From Komagataeibacter xylinus NBRC 15237 (GTDB lineage: Bacteria > Pseudomonadota > Alphaproteobacteria > Acetobacterales > Acetobacteraceae), in contig NZ_BCTP01000008.1 in assembly GCF_001571345.1 (NCBI RefSeq), forward strand, positions 1 through 64,000: a stretch of 64,000 nt of DNA, in the 5' to 3' direction. The notes under the pieces were generated by a model. The model saw only the letters and a list, made by a program, of their open reading frames with translations. It was not told the DNA's origin and searched no databases. Position 1 is the stretch's first letter. The number at the start of each line of letters is the position of its first letter. Both the position numbers and the translations under genes were made by a program. Positions 53,320 through 63,529 of the stretch are shown here, one piece after another.

Positions 53320-55617
53320 ATGCCACCGCCGAACGGGAGCGCGAATCCATTGGCCAGAACGCCACGCAAGCCTGCCACGGGCGCAAAACCGGCGCCCCGC
53401 GCGCGCAGCCGCGCAACCTCCACCAAAGCGGCAGGGCGGCAGGTCGCCCTGCGCGAGGCGCCTGAAACCCGGATCGACGCCACATCGCCCGCCCGCTTCA
53501 TCAACCGCGAACTGTCCTGGCTCGACTTCAACCAGCGCGTGGTTGACGAGGCCGACAATCCCCGCAACCCGCTGCTCGAGCGCGTGCGCTTCCTGTCGAT
53601 CAGCGCGTCAAACCTTGATGAATTCTATTCCGTGCGCGTGGCCGGGCTTGTGGGGCAAGTGCGCGAGGGGCTGGTCAAGACCTCGCCCGACGGGCTGACG
53701 CCGCAGCAGCAGCTTTCCGCCGTGCGCGAACGCACGGGGCGGCTGTTGCAGGAGCAGCAGCGCATCTGGCGCGACCTGCAGCGCGAACTCGATGCCGCCG
53801 GCGTGGTGGTGCGCGATGAAATCTCCTTCACCGCCGAGGAACAGGAATGGCTGGAGAGCTGCTTCATGGAGCGCGTCTTCCCCGTGCTCACGCCGCTGGC
53901 CATCGACCCCGCCCACCCGCTGCCCTTCATCCCCAACATGGGCATAGCCCAGGCGTTGCGGCTGATGAATGCCGAGACCGGGCAGTTCGTGATGGAGGCG
54001 CTGATCCTGCTGCCCGCGCGCATCGAGCGTTTCATCCGCCTGCCAGATGCCCTTTCGCCGCCCGGCGTCACGCGCTTCATCCTGCTCGAGCGCCTGATTG
54101 TCATGTGCATCGACCGCCTGTTCCCCGGCCTCGTGGCAGGCGACTGGGGCGTGATGCGCGTGGTGCGCGACACGGATGTGGAATTCGAGGACGAGGCGGA
54201 GGATCTGGTCCGCTCGTATGAGAGTGCGCTCAAGCGCCGCAGGCGTGGCGTGGTGATCCATCTCGATATCGAATCGCGCATGCCCGAGGACCTGGCCCGC
54301 TCCATGGCCGACGGGCTTGCGCCCCCGCCTGATGAAGTGTTCGTGCAGTCCGGGCTCATCGGGGTGGTGGACCTCAAGCAGCTGATCGTCGATGACCGGC
54401 CCGACCTTTTGTTCCCGCCCTACACGCCGCGCTTCCCCGAGCGGATTGTCGATTGCGGGGGCGACTGCTTCGCCGCCATCCGCGCGCGCGACATGATCGT
54501 GCATCACCCGTTTGAAAGCTTTGACGTGGTAGTGCAGTTCCTGCGGCAGGCAGCGCTCGACCCCGCCGTGGTGGCGATCAAGCAGACGCTGTACCGCACA
54601 TCGCGTGACAGCCCGATCGTGAAAGCGCTGATCGAGGCGGCGGAAGCAGGCAAGGCGGTCACCGCCATGGTCGAACTGCGCGCCCGTTTTGACGAGGAGG
54701 CGAACATCCGCCTCGCCCGCGCGCTCGAGGCGGCGGGCGTGCAGGTGGTCTTTGGCTTCTCCGACCTCAAGACCCATGCCAAGCTCAGCCTCGTGGTGCG
54801 GCGTGAGGGCAGTGGCCTGCGCTCGTACGCGCATTTTGGCACCGGCAATTACCACCCCATTACGGCGCGGATCTATACCGACCTGTCGTTCTTTACGTGC
54901 AACCCTGAGCTTGCACGCGATTCGGCGCGGCTGTTCAACTACATGACCGGCTACGCCATGCCTGCCAAGATGGAGGCGATCGCGTTCTCGCCCGTGACCA
55001 TCCGCCGCACGCTTGAAGACCTGATCGCAGGCGAGATCGCGCATGTGCAGGCGGGCAGGCCGGGGCAGATCTGGCTCAAGATGAACTCGCTGGTCGATCC
55101 CGACCTGATCGACCGGCTGTATGCCGCATCCAACGCGGGGGTGCGCATTGTGGCGGTGGTGCGTGGCATCTGCTGCCTGCGCCCTGGCGTGCCCGGCCTT
55201 TCGGAGAACATCAAGGTCAAGTCCATCGTGGGGCGCTTCCTCGAGCATGCGCGCATCTATGCGTTTGGTGGCGGGCACCGCCTGCCATCCAAGCAGGCGA
55301 AGCTGTACATTTCCTCGGCGGACTGGATGCAGCGCAACATGGACTGGCGGGTGGAAAGCATGGTGCCCATGCTCGACCCGCAAATTCATGCCCGCGTGCT
55401 TGACCAGATCATGATGATCGATCTCAAAGACAACCTGCAGTCGTGGATTCTACAGCGTAACGGAGTCTGGCGGCGGCTGGAGCCGGGGCGCAGGCCCTTT
55501 TCATCGCATGAGTATTTCATGGAGCATCCGGGCTACCCGGTACGTGGCGCGCCAGAAGCCCCGATCCGGGTCAGCGCATCGCAGCCGTGGCATGCGGAAC
55601 AGATTATTGAGGACTGA
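53320..55617 (+). CDS. ppk: Polyphosphate kinase 1
   Basis: 765 residues from [17 protein letters not shown]; a TTG at 53308 is also possible and no strong ribosome site is visible. After a roughly 50-residue basic N-terminus, the PPK1 N-terminal domain starts with [19 protein letters not shown], then [20 protein letters not shown]. Catalytic His is in [20 protein letters not shown]; the second His region is [22 protein letters not shown]. It makes polyphosphate from ATP. ppx follows after 45 bases, so synthesis and breakdown are co-expressed. Confidence 0.96.
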   Translation: MPPPNGSANPLARTPRKPATGAKPAPRARSRATSTKAAGRQVALREAPETRIDATSPARFINRELSWLDFNQRVVDEADNPRNPLLERVRFLSISASNLDEFYSVRVAGLVGQVREGLVKTSPDGLTPQQQLSAVRERTGRLLQEQQRIWRDLQRELDAAGVVVRDEISFTAEEQEWLESCFMERVFPVLTPLAIDPAHPLPFIPNMGIAQALRLMNAETGQFVMEALILLPARIERFIRLPDALSPPGVTRFILLERLIVMCIDRLFPGLVAGDWGVMRVVRDTDVEFEDEAEDLVRSYESALKRRRRGVVIHLDIESRMPEDLARSMADGLAPPPDEVFVQSGLIGVVDLKQLIVDDRPDLLFPPYTPRFPERIVDCGGDCFAAIRARDMIVHHPFESFDVVVQFLRQAALDPAVVAIKQTLYRTSRDSPIVKALIEAAEAGKAVTAMVELRARFDEEANIRLARALEAAGVQVVFGFSDLKTHAKLSLVVRREGSGLRSYAHFGTGNYHPITARIYTDLSFFTCNPELARDSARLFNYMTGYAMPAKMEAIAFSPVTIRRTLEDLIAGEIAHVQAGRPGQIWLKMNSLVDPDLIDRLYAASNAGVRIVAVVRGICCLRPGVPGLSENIKVKSIVGRFLEHARIYAFGGGHRLPSKQAKLYISSADWMQRNMDWRVESMVPMLDPQIHARVLDQIMMIDLKDNLQSWILQRNGVWRRLEPGRRPFSSHEYFMEHPGYPVRGAPEAPIRVSASQPWHAEQIIED

Positions 55618-55662
55618 GGATTACGGCATGGGCACGCTCAAGGCAGGACGCGCGGGCAGCAT

Positions 55663-57159
55663 ATGGGGCGCGATGTGACGGGTGCTGGCGGGTTTCGCCG
55701 TTCGGCGGTCATTGATCTGGGTTCGAATTCCGTGCGCCTTGTGGTGTTTGACGGCATTTCGCGCAATCCCGCGCCTATTTTCAACGAGAAGGTCGTGCTC
55801 AGGCTGGGCCGGGGGCTGAACGCCACGGGCCGGCTGAACGAGGAGGCGGTGCCCCTGGCCATGGAGGTCATGGCCCGCTTCAACGCCATTGCGCGCGGCA
55901 TGGAGGCAAGCCCGTTCGAGGTGCTGGCCACGGCGGCCGTGCGCGATGCGACCAACGGGCCGGAATTCGTGGCGGGGCTGAAATCGCGCCTGCCTGGCGT
56001 GCCCATCCGTATCCTGAGCGGGGAGGAGGAGGCCGATTATTCCGCCACCGGCGTTCTGTGCGGCATACCCGACGCCAACGGGCTGGTGGCCGATATTGGC
56101 GGCGGCTCGCTTGAACTGATCCGCATCGAGAACGGGCGCAAGTGTGATGCCTGCACCCTGCCGCTGGGGGTGATCCGGCTCGATGACCGCTCCGATGGCG
56201 ATCTGGCCCGGGCACGCACGCTGGTGGATGAAGACCTGGCCCGCGTGGACTGGCTGGAGGCCGTGCGCGGGCAGGATCTGTATCTGGTGGGTGGCGCCTT
56301 TCGGGCGCTGGCGCGCATGCAGATCGCGCGCACGGCCTATCCGCTCAATATCGTGCATCTCTATCAGCTTGCGCCCGACACCGCGCGCGAGATGACGGAC
56401 TGGATCCTGAGCGCCAACAAACGTTCGATCGAGCGCCTGCCCAACGTGCCGCGCAAGCGGCTTGATGATGCGCCGTTTGCCGCCACCGTGCTGCGCCGGC
56501 TCATGCGGCATGCGCAGCCCAACGGGCTGGTCTTCTGTGTCGATGGCCTGCGCGAGGGGTGGTACATGCGCAATGTCGCCGCAAGCGTTGCCGATAACGA
56601 CCCGCAGCAGGCCGTGGCCCGCGAGATGTGCAGCATGCTCGGGCGCAGCATGCAGTTGCCCGAACGCCTGACGGACTGGACGGCGCCGCTCTTCCCCGAT
56701 GATGACCCCGTGGCCGCCCGCCTGCGCACGGTGGCGTGCTGGCTTTCGGATGTCGGCGCGCATGACCACCCGGAATACCGCGCCGAGCAGACCTATCTGC
56801 GCATCCTGCGCCTGCAGGGCGTGGGCTTTACGCATCAGGCGCGGGCTTTCCTGTCGCTTACGCTTGCGGTGCGCTACGGGGCTGACCTGTCGGTGGCGTA
56901 TCTGCAACCCTCGCGGCAGTTGCTTGACCCCGCGCAGTTTGCCCGTGCCGTGGTGCTGGGGCAGGCGCTCCGGCTGGCTTACACGGTCAGTGGCGGCACG
57001 GAAGCCCTGCTTGATGGCACGCGGCTGGAAATGGCGGGCGGCACGCTGTCGCTGCATTTCGCGCCGGGGCGCGACGTGGTGCAGGGCGAAAGCGTGCGCC
57101 GCAGGCTCGAACGCCTGGGCAGCGCCATGGACATGTCGGTGCGCATCCGCGATCACTAA
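55663..57159 (+). CDS. ppx: Exopolyphosphatase / Ppx-GppA phosphatase
   Basis: 498 residues. The ASKHA ATPase fold shows VIDLGSNSVRLVVFDG near the N-terminus, EVLATAAVRDATNG, LSGEEEADYSATGV and VADIGGGSLELIRI. The C-terminal HD-like helical domain has an ACWLSDVGAHDHPEYRAEQTY segment. It removes terminal phosphates from polyphosphate, and may cleave pppGpp. Paired with ppk. Ends at copy H. Confidence 0.93.
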   Translation: MGRDVTGAGGFRRSAVIDLGSNSVRLVVFDGISRNPAPIFNEKVVLRLGRGLNATGRLNEEAVPLAMEVMARFNAIARGMEASPFEVLATAAVRDATNGPEFVAGLKSRLPGVPIRILSGEEEADYSATGVLCGIPDANGLVADIGGGSLELIRIENGRKCDACTLPLGVIRLDDRSDGDLARARTLVDEDLARVDWLEAVRGQDLYLVGGAFRALARMQIARTAYPLNIVHLYQLAPDTAREMTDWILSANKRSIERLPNVPRKRLDDAPFAATVLRRLMRHAQPNGLVFCVDGLREGWYMRNVAASVADNDPQQAVAREMCSMLGRSMQLPERLTDWTAPLFPDDDPVAARLRTVACWLSDVGAHDHPEYRAEQTYLRILRLQGVGFTHQARAFLSLTLAVRYGADLSVAYLQPSRQLLDPAQFARAVVLGQALRLAYTVSGGTEALLDGTRLEMAGGTLSLHFAPGRDVVQGESVRRRLERLGSAMDMSVRIRDH

Positions 57160-57175
57160 GTTGGAAACTGAATCG

Positions 57176-57222
57176 GAATAGAAGTTTTTGGGTGCCGCCT
57201 TTTTTCAAAAAGGCGGCGTCTG
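57176..57222 (+). repeat. Palindromic terminator repeat, copy H (first hairpin)
   Basis: GAATAGAAGTTTTTGGGTG, then GCCGCCTTTTTT / CAAAAAGGCGGC. Forward relative to ppx, 17 bases after its stop. The second hairpin is absent. Confidence 0.85.
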
Positions 57223-57261
57223 CACGATAGCCTGTAGGCAGATCGGTGACGGAGGGCAGCA

Positions 57262-58611
57262 ATGAAGCACGGCGCGCAACGCGACCTGCTGCTGATACGC
57301 GGCGGCACGGTGGTCACGGGGCAGGCCAGCCTGCGGGTGGACGTACTGTGCGGCGGCGTGGGGGAAATCCTAGCCGTGGGGCCTGAGCTTGAAGCCCCCA
57401 GCGGCTGCACGATCATTGACGCCGATGGCCTGCTGGTCCTGCCGGGCGGGGTTGACCCCCATACCGGCATTGGTGCGGATGCGGTTGGTTTTGCCGCAAC
57501 GCGCGATGCACTGGCTGGCGGCACCACCACCGTGATCGACGTGATGCAGCCACAGGGCGGTGATATGGCGCAGGCATGGCGCGACTGGCGGCAGGCTGCG
57601 GCCCACGCGCCGGTTGATGTCGGGCTGTGCATGGGGCTGCCGGGTGGCGGTGGCGCAGTCATGGGCGGCATGGACATGCTGGCGGGCCGTGGGGTCAACA
57701 GCTTTCACCTGTCCATGGCAGCGGGCATGGCGGATCGTGACATTCTTGATCTGGCAACCCATGCCGCGGGCCTTGGCGCCCTGTGCATTATCGAGGCGCA
57801 GAATGCCCAGGCCATGGCGTACCTGCGCGCGGCCCTTGACCATGCAGGCGTGAGCGCAGCCGAAGCCTGCCCGCTGGCCTGCCCGCCCGCCATTGAGGCG
57901 GACGCCGTGGGCCGGGCCATCATGCTGGCGGGGCTGGTGGGGGCACCCGTGCATGTCGGGCCGGTTTCAACGGCGGGCGCGTGTGCCGCCATCATCGCCG
58001 CCCGCGCCCGGGCCGAGCGCGTGCAGGCGCATGTGCTGGCCCCGCATCTTGTGCTCGATGAGGCGGTGTATGACGCCGATGACGCTTCCCCCTACCTGAT
58101 CCGCCCGCCCTTGCGCGACGGCACGCACCGGCGGGCGCTGTGGGGGGCGCTGGCCTGTGGCGCGGTGGGCATGGTGGCCAGCGGCTTCAGCCCGGCAGGG
58201 CGGGCGGGCCATGGCGTGGCAGGGGGGCTGGCCGAGCGGATGCGCGTGGTGTGGCGGCACGGCGTGCAGGCGGGCGTGATGGAGGCGGAGGAATTCGTCC
58301 GCGCCACATCGGAGGCGGCAGCCATGGCCTTCAACATCTACCCCCGCAAGGGCGCCATCATGCCGGGTGCTGATGCCGACCTCGTGCTGTGGAACCCCGA
58401 TGCGCAGGAGATGCGCCCTGCCAGCGCGGGCGGCCTGTATGGCGGCATTGCTCTGGGCGGCCAGCCAGAATGCGTGATCCGGGGCGGGGTGGTGGCGTTC
58501 CGCGATGGCGCGCTGCAGGAAGGGGCAGGCAGCGGTGCCTATGTGCCCTGCCCGGCATTCCGGCCCGGCCTGTCGGTGCGGCTGCGGCAGGCGGCGCGGT
58601 TATCCGTTTGA
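57262..58611 (+). CDS. Dihydropyrimidinase/hydantoinase-like protein lacking its metal ligands
   Basis: 449 residues, ribosome site GGAGGGC. The whole length resembles D-hydantoinase and dihydropyrimidinase: LVLPGGVDPHT, GGTTTVIDVMQP, RPPLRDGTHRRALWGALACG, FNIYPRKGAIMPGADADLVLWNP and a C-terminal beta domain. The metal centre is lost. By alignment from memory: DPHTH reads DPHTG (Gly69), the carboxylated Lys in SFKxF is His149 (SFHLSM), the AHxEN His is Glu178 (IIEAQN), the VHLS His is Gly233 (HVGPVS), and the DHCP Asp is Ser307 (ASGFSP). Only the first His (67) remains. It cannot be a normal binuclear hydrolase. Its neighbour xdhA suggests a tie with purine or pyrimidine breakdown. Confidence 0.82.
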   Translation: MKHGAQRDLLLIRGGTVVTGQASLRVDVLCGGVGEILAVGPELEAPSGCTIIDADGLLVLPGGVDPHTGIGADAVGFAATRDALAGGTTTVIDVMQPQGGDMAQAWRDWRQAAAHAPVDVGLCMGLPGGGGAVMGGMDMLAGRGVNSFHLSMAAGMADRDILDLATHAAGLGALCIIEAQNAQAMAYLRAALDHAGVSAAEACPLACPPAIEADAVGRAIMLAGLVGAPVHVGPVSTAGACAAIIAARARAERVQAHVLAPHLVLDEAVYDADDASPYLIRPPLRDGTHRRALWGALACGAVGMVASGFSPAGRAGHGVAGGLAERMRVVWRHGVQAGVMEAEEFVRATSEAAAMAFNIYPRKGAIMPGADADLVLWNPDAQEMRPASAGGLYGGIALGGQPECVIRGGVVAFRDGALQEGAGSGAYVPCPAFRPGLSVRLRQAARLSV

Positions 58612-58623
58612 AAACAGGCCAGA

Positions 58624-58670
58624 GATGAAAGTTTCCGGGTGCCGCCTTTTTTTTAAAAGGCGACATTCTG
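58624..58670 (+). repeat. Palindromic terminator repeat, copy I (degenerate)
   Basis: GATGAAAGTTTCCGGGT, then GCCGCCTTTTTTTTAAAAGGCGA with one arm changed (GGCGA), so the stem is slightly weakened. Forward relative to the hydantoinase-like gene, between it and xdhA. Confidence 0.75.
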
Positions 58671-58759
58671 GAAAAATGCATCATGGCATTGCCCCTTTGC
58701 GTTGGGGCAGGGTGACAGCGTAGGATCACCTTCCCATATGATGGGAACACGAAACATCA

Positions 58760-60328
58760 ATGGCTGTTCCGGCTGTCTGCCTTGAGGGGGGTGAGGCAGT
58801 CCGTGGCCACAGGAACAAGGGAACAGGTTTGACGGGGATCAGACGCTATATCCGTTTCTATGTCGGAAACGCATATCATGAGTTGGCCACTATCGCGCCA
58901 ACACGCACGCTGCTGGACTGGCTACGCGAGGAACGTGGCCTGACCGGCACCAAGGAAGGCTGCAACGAGGGCGATTGCGGGGCCTGCACGGTGCTCGTGG
59001 TCAGGCTGGAGGGCGAACGCCTGGTCTGGCGCGCGGTCAATGCGTGCATCCAGTTCGTGTCCATGCTCGATGGCGCGCAGGTGCTCACCATCGAGGACAT
59101 GCGCGCGCCTGATGGCAGCCTGCACCCGGTGCAGCAGGCCATGGTAGACCATCACGGTTCGCAATGCGGCTTCTGCACGCCGGGCTTTGTCATGTCCATG
59201 GTGGCGGGCCGCAAGGCGGCAGGGCTTGGGCAGGATGAACGCGGCATTGACGACATGCTGGCAGGCAACCTGTGCCGTTGCACCGGCTATGCGCCCATCG
59301 TGCGCGCCATGCGCCACGCCATGCAGGCGGGGCCTGACCATTTCGATGCGATGGCCGATGACATGGCCGCGCGCCTGCGCACCCTGCGCGATGGCACCAC
59401 GGTTGACATGGCCGGACCCACGGGCCGCCTGACCATTCCGGCAACGGTGGATGCGCTGGCCCACACGCTGCTTGAGAACCCCGATTCCCGCATCGTGGCG
59501 GGGGCCACCGATGTGGGGCTGTGGGTGACCAAGGGCCTGCGCGACCTGCCGCATGTGATTGCGATTGGCCAGATTGCCGACCTGCGGCGTATCGAGGTGA
59601 CGCCGCAGGGGCTTTTCCTCGGTGCGGCGGTGACATGGCAGGAAGCCCGCGCCGCACTGGCGGAAATCCTGCCCCAGCCGGATGAAGAGGTGTTCCGCCG
59701 CATCGGCTCGGTGCAGGTGCGCAATGCGGGCACGGTGTGCGGCAACATCGCCAACGGCTCGCCCATTGGTGATGGCCCGCCGGTGCTGATTGCGGCAGGA
59801 GCTACCGTGCATCTGCGCCGGGGCGATACGCGCCGCACCCTCGCGCTGGAAGATTTCTTCATCGATTACGGCAAACAGGACCGCGCGCCGGGCGAATTTG
59901 TGGAAGGGATCACCATTCCCGTTCCCGCGCCTGATACGGTCATCCGCGGCTGGAAGGTGTCCAAGCGGTTCGATCAGGATATCTCGGCCATTCTGGGTGC
60001 GTTTTCGCTCACGCTTGCGCCCGATGGCACCATCAGTAACCCGCGCATCGCCTTTGGCGGCATGGCGGCCACCCCGCGCCGTGCATTACGCACGGAAGAA
60101 GCCCTTGCGGGCCAGAAGTGGAATGATGCCACGCTGGAAGCCGCGCGTGCGGCGATCATGGCCGATTTCACCCCCCTGACCGACATGCGGGCGAGTGCAT
60201 GGTATCGCAGCACGGTCGCCGCCAACCTGCTCACCCGGCTTTATGCCGATTGCGGGCCGCAGGCCGCCCGCGTGCCCACCAGCGTGCATGCCGCCTGCAC
60301 CGCCACGGGAGACCACGCTCATGGCTGA
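58760..60328 (+). CDS. xdhA: Xanthine dehydrogenase small subunit (Fe-S/FAD)
   Basis: 522 residues from the ATG at 58760; a TTG at 58829 with AAGGG upstream would give 499, closer to family length, so the start is open. The plant-type [2Fe-2S] domain has KEGCNEGDCGACTVLV and the following Cys; the second cluster is CGFCTPGFV with LCRCTGYAPI. The FAD domain starts near residue 215 (VAGATDVGLWVTKGLRDLP) and ends with a CO-dehydrogenase flavoprotein C-terminal domain. Passes electrons from the molybdenum subunit to NAD. xdhB overlaps its stop by 8 bases. Confidence 0.95.
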   Translation: MAVPAVCLEGGEAVRGHRNKGTGLTGIRRYIRFYVGNAYHELATIAPTRTLLDWLREERGLTGTKEGCNEGDCGACTVLVVRLEGERLVWRAVNACIQFVSMLDGAQVLTIEDMRAPDGSLHPVQQAMVDHHGSQCGFCTPGFVMSMVAGRKAAGLGQDERGIDDMLAGNLCRCTGYAPIVRAMRHAMQAGPDHFDAMADDMAARLRTLRDGTTVDMAGPTGRLTIPATVDALAHTLLENPDSRIVAGATDVGLWVTKGLRDLPHVIAIGQIADLRRIEVTPQGLFLGAAVTWQEARAALAEILPQPDEEVFRRIGSVQVRNAGTVCGNIANGSPIGDGPPVLIAAGATVHLRRGDTRRTLALEDFFIDYGKQDRAPGEFVEGITIPVPAPDTVIRGWKVSKRFDQDISAILGAFSLTLAPDGTISNPRIAFGGMAATPRRALRTEEALAGQKWNDATLEAARAAIMADFTPLTDMRASAWYRSTVAANLLTRLYADCGPQAARVPTSVHAACTATGDHAHG

Positions 60329-62669
60329 TGCAAACATCGCGGCCACCGCCGCTCCCGTGCCCGGTGGCGCATCGCAAAGCCTGCGGCATGAAAGTGCGGC
60401 CATGCATGTGCAGGGCACGGCCAGCTACATTGACGACCTGCCCGAACCCCGTGGCACGCTGCACCTCGTGCCCGGCCTGAGCGCGCGCGCCCATGCCCGC
60501 ATTGCCTCCATGAACCTTGACGCCGTGCAGCAGGCCGAGGGCGTGGTGGCGGTCTATACGGCGGCCGACATACCGGGTGAGAACCAGATCAGCCCGGTGG
60601 GCAAGGGCGATGAGCCGCTGCTGGCCAGGGATATTGTTTCCTTTTACGGCCAGCCGATGTTCGTGGTCGCTGCCACCACGCGCGGTGCCGCCCGGCGCGC
60701 GGCGCGGCTGGCGGTTGTGGAATACGAGGATCTTCCCGCCATCGTCGATATCGCGCAGGCCCGCGAAAACGGCAGCCCGCTTGTCTGGCGGCCCATGGAA
60801 ATGAAGCGCGGCGACGTTCTGGCCGGGCTGGAACACGCGCCGCGCAGGCTTTCGGGCCGCATTACGGTGGGCGGGCAGGAGCATTTCTACCTTGAAGGGC
60901 AGGTGGCGCTGGCCCGACCGGGTGAAGAGGGGGAGATGCATGTCACCTCCTCCACCCAGCACCCGACCGAGACGCAGCATATGGTCGCCCATGTGCTCGA
61001 CCGTCCTGCCAACCTCGTTACCGTCGAGGTGCGGCGCATGGGCGGCGGCTTTGGCGGCAAGGAAACGCAGGCCAATGCCTGTGCCTGCCTCGCCGCCCTC
61101 GTGGCCGACAGGACGGGCCGGGCCGCCAAGATGCGCCTCGACCGTGATGACGACATGACCATGACCGGCAAGCGCCATGACTTCGTGATCGATTACGATG
61201 CAGGCTTTACCGATGAAGGCCGGATCGTGGCGGTGGACATGGTGCTCGCCGCGCGGTGCGGCTGGTCGGCCGACCTGTCCGGCCCGGTCATCGACCGGGC
61301 GCTGTTCCATGCCGATAACGCCTATTTCTACCCCGATGTGCGCCTGCGCTCGGAGCCGCTGCGCACCAACACGCAGTCCAACACCGCCTATCGCGGTTTT
61401 GGCGGCCCGCAGGGCATTGTCGCCGCCGAGCGCGTGATCGAGGAGATTGCCTTCGCCACCGGCCTCGACCCGCTCGAGGTCCGCCAGCGCAACGTCTATG
61501 GCACGCATGACCGTAACGTCACGCCGTACAACATGGTGGTGGAGGACTCGATCACCCACGACCTGCTGCCCGCACTGGCCCGGCGCTGCCATTATGCGCA
61601 GCGCCGCGCGGCATGCCGCGAATTCAATGCCACCAGCCCCTACCTGCGGCGCGGCATTGCCATCACCCCGGTCAAATTCGGCATCTCGTTCACCGCTACC
61701 CATTACAATCAGGCAGGCGCGCTGGTGCATGTCTACACCGATGGCTCGGTGCAGGTGAACCACGGCGGCACCGAGATGGGGCAGGGGCTGCACACCAAGA
61801 TGGTGCAGGTGGCCATGCGCGAATTCGGCCTTGGCCCCGATCAGGTGCGCATTACCGCCACCACCACCGGCAAGGTGCCCAACACATCGGCCACGGCGGC
61901 CTCGAGCGGGGCGGACCTCAATGGCATGGCGGTGCTTGATGCCGTGCGCCGCATCAAGCGCAGGCTGGTGGAATTTGCTGCAAGCCACTGGAACGTGAGC
62001 GAGGACGAAGTGCGTTTCGCGCCCGATGGCGTGCATGTGGGCCATAAGGTCATCGCGTTCTCGCACCTGACCCGGCAGGCCTATTTCGCGCGTGTGTCCA
62101 TGTCGGCCAACGGGTTCTATAAAACCCCCAAGATCTCGTGGAATGGCGATACGGGGCAGGGGCGGCCCTTCTATTACTTCGCCTACGGGGCCGCATGTTC
62201 GGAGGTGGTGATCGACCTCCTGACCGGCGAGACAAGGATCGACCGCGTGGACATCCTGCATGATGCAGGCCAGTCGCTGAACCCGGCCCTCGACATCGGC
62301 CAGATCGAGGGCGGCTTCGTGCAGGGTGCTGGCTGGCTGACCTGCGAGGAACTGGTGTGGGACGAGGCAGGCCGCCTGCGCACGCACGCGCCCAGCACCT
62401 ATAAAATTCCCGCCTGTTCCGACCGCCCGCGCGTGTTCAATGTGGACCTGCTGGAAAACGCACCCAACCGCGAGCACACCATCTTCCGCTCCAAGGCGGT
62501 GGGCGAGCCGCCTTTCGTGCATGGGGTGTCCGTGCTGCAGGCGATATCGGATGCGCTGGCCAGCCTTGATGGCTACCGCACCTGCCCCCTTCTCGATGCG
62601 CCCGCCACGCCGGAGATGATCCTGCGCACGGCACAGCGCCTGCGCCGCGACCGGCCTCCGGCCCGCTGA
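60321..62669 (+). CDS. xdhB: Xanthine dehydrogenase molybdenum-binding subunit
   Basis: 782 residues from MADANIAATAAPVPGGASQS, starting inside the end of xdhA. Landmarks of the molybdopterin subunit: VQGTASYIDDLPEPRGTLH, GQEHFYLEGQVALA with a conserved active-site region, RRMGGGFGGKETQA, the substrate Arg region NTAYRGFGGPQG, TEMGQGLHTKMVQVA, and SKAVGEPPFVHGVSVL with the catalytic Glu near the C-terminus. It oxidises hypoxanthine and xanthine to urate with water as oxygen donor. The molybdenum cofactor is inserted by XdhC, which follows after 5 bases. Confidence 0.97.
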   Translation: MADANIAATAAPVPGGASQSLRHESAAMHVQGTASYIDDLPEPRGTLHLVPGLSARAHARIASMNLDAVQQAEGVVAVYTAADIPGENQISPVGKGDEPLLARDIVSFYGQPMFVVAATTRGAARRAARLAVVEYEDLPAIVDIAQARENGSPLVWRPMEMKRGDVLAGLEHAPRRLSGRITVGGQEHFYLEGQVALARPGEEGEMHVTSSTQHPTETQHMVAHVLDRPANLVTVEVRRMGGGFGGKETQANACACLAALVADRTGRAAKMRLDRDDDMTMTGKRHDFVIDYDAGFTDEGRIVAVDMVLAARCGWSADLSGPVIDRALFHADNAYFYPDVRLRSEPLRTNTQSNTAYRGFGGPQGIVAAERVIEEIAFATGLDPLEVRQRNVYGTHDRNVTPYNMVVEDSITHDLLPALARRCHYAQRRAACREFNATSPYLRRGIAITPVKFGISFTATHYNQAGALVHVYTDGSVQVNHGGTEMGQGLHTKMVQVAMREFGLGPDQVRITATTTGKVPNTSATAASSGADLNGMAVLDAVRRIKRRLVEFAASHWNVSEDEVRFAPDGVHVGHKVIAFSHLTRQAYFARVSMSANGFYKTPKISWNGDTGQGRPFYYFAYGAACSEVVIDLLTGETRIDRVDILHDAGQSLNPALDIGQIEGGFVQGAGWLTCEELVWDEAGRLRTHAPSTYKIPACSDRPRVFNVDLLENAPNREHTIFRSKAVGEPPFVHGVSVLQAISDALASLDGYRTCPLLDAPATPEMILRTAQRLRRDRPPAR

Positions 62670-62674
62670 ACCCC

Positions 62675-63529
62675 ATGAGCATGGAAATGCGCGCCGATCT
62701 GGCCCGGTGGCGGCTCATGGGCCAGCCCGTTGCCCGGATCAGCGTATCCGCCGCGCGTGGCTCCACCCCGCGCGAGGCGGGCACTTTCATGCTGGTCACG
62801 CCCACGGAGCAGTCCGGCACGGTGGGCGGTGGCGAGCTTGAATGGAACGCTGTCCATCACGCCCGCGCCCTGCTGGACACGGGGGGCGGGGCGCAGGATC
62901 TGCGCGTTGACCTTGGCGGCCGTTCCGGGCAGTGCTGCGGCGGCGAGGTGATGCTGTTCATTGATATGCCCGATGGCAGTGGGCTCGACGCCATCATGGC
63001 GGAACTCGAGCGCCAGCGCCGCGAGGCCCCGCTGCTTGTGCTGTTCGGGGCAGGGCATGTGGGCCGCGCGCTGGCCCATGTGCTGGCCCCGCTGCCGCTG
63101 CGGCTGGCCTGGTGCGATTCGCGCCCGCATGAATTCGGCCCCGTCATTCCCCCCGGCGTGGACGTGCATGATGATGGCGACTGGCAGCGTCTTGTAACCG
63201 ATGCGCCCGCAGGCTCCGGCGCGCTGGTGCTGACGCAGAGCCACGCGCTTGACAGCCTGATTGTTGCATCCATCCTTGAACGGGGCGATTTTCGCTATGT
63301 GGGCCTGATCGGCTCGCACACCAAGCGCCGCCGCTTCGAGATGGCCTTCCGTGCGCTCGGCCTGCCCGAAGACCGCATCAATGCCATGGTCTGCCCCATC
63401 GGGGGGCAGGGCGTGCGCGACAAGCGGCCGCCGGTCATCGCGGCGCTGGTGGCGGCGGAAATCGTCACGCGCTTCCTGCACGCGCCACAGGAAGAAGGTG
63501 ATGCAGATGGGGATGAGACACGCTTATGA
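62675..63529 (+). CDS. xdhC: Xanthine dehydrogenase accessory protein XdhC
   Basis: 284 residues. XdhC binds molybdenum cofactor, helps its sulfuration and inserts it into XdhB. Signature parts: ISVSAARGSTPREAGTFML near residue 25, GTVGGGELEWNAVHHAR, LGGRSGQCCGGEVMLFID with the cofactor-binding CCGG, and the Rossmann part LLVLFGAGHVGRALAHVLAPLPLRLAWCDSRP, ending YVGLIGSHTKRRRFEMAF. It overlaps the LysR gene by 4 bases (ATGA). Confidence 0.95.
   Translation: MSMEMRADLARWRLMGQPVARISVSAARGSTPREAGTFMLVTPTEQSGTVGGGELEWNAVHHARALLDTGGGAQDLRVDLGGRSGQCCGGEVMLFIDMPDGSGLDAIMAELERQRREAPLLVLFGAGHVGRALAHVLAPLPLRLAWCDSRPHEFGPVIPPGVDVHDDGDWQRLVTDAPAGSGALVLTQSHALDSLIVASILERGDFRYVGLIGSHTKRRRFEMAFRALGLPEDRINAMVCPIGGQGVRDKRPPVIAALVAAEIVTRFLHAPQEEGDADGDETRL

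Noticed and set aside
53608..55389. 593-codon open frame antisense to ppk
   Set aside because: Shadow frame; the sense strand encodes a complete PPK1.
60231..62522. 763-codon open frame antisense to xdhB
   Set aside because: Mirror of a high-GC gene; low-complexity His/Gly/Ala/Arg composition; xdhB on the other strand carries all family motifs.
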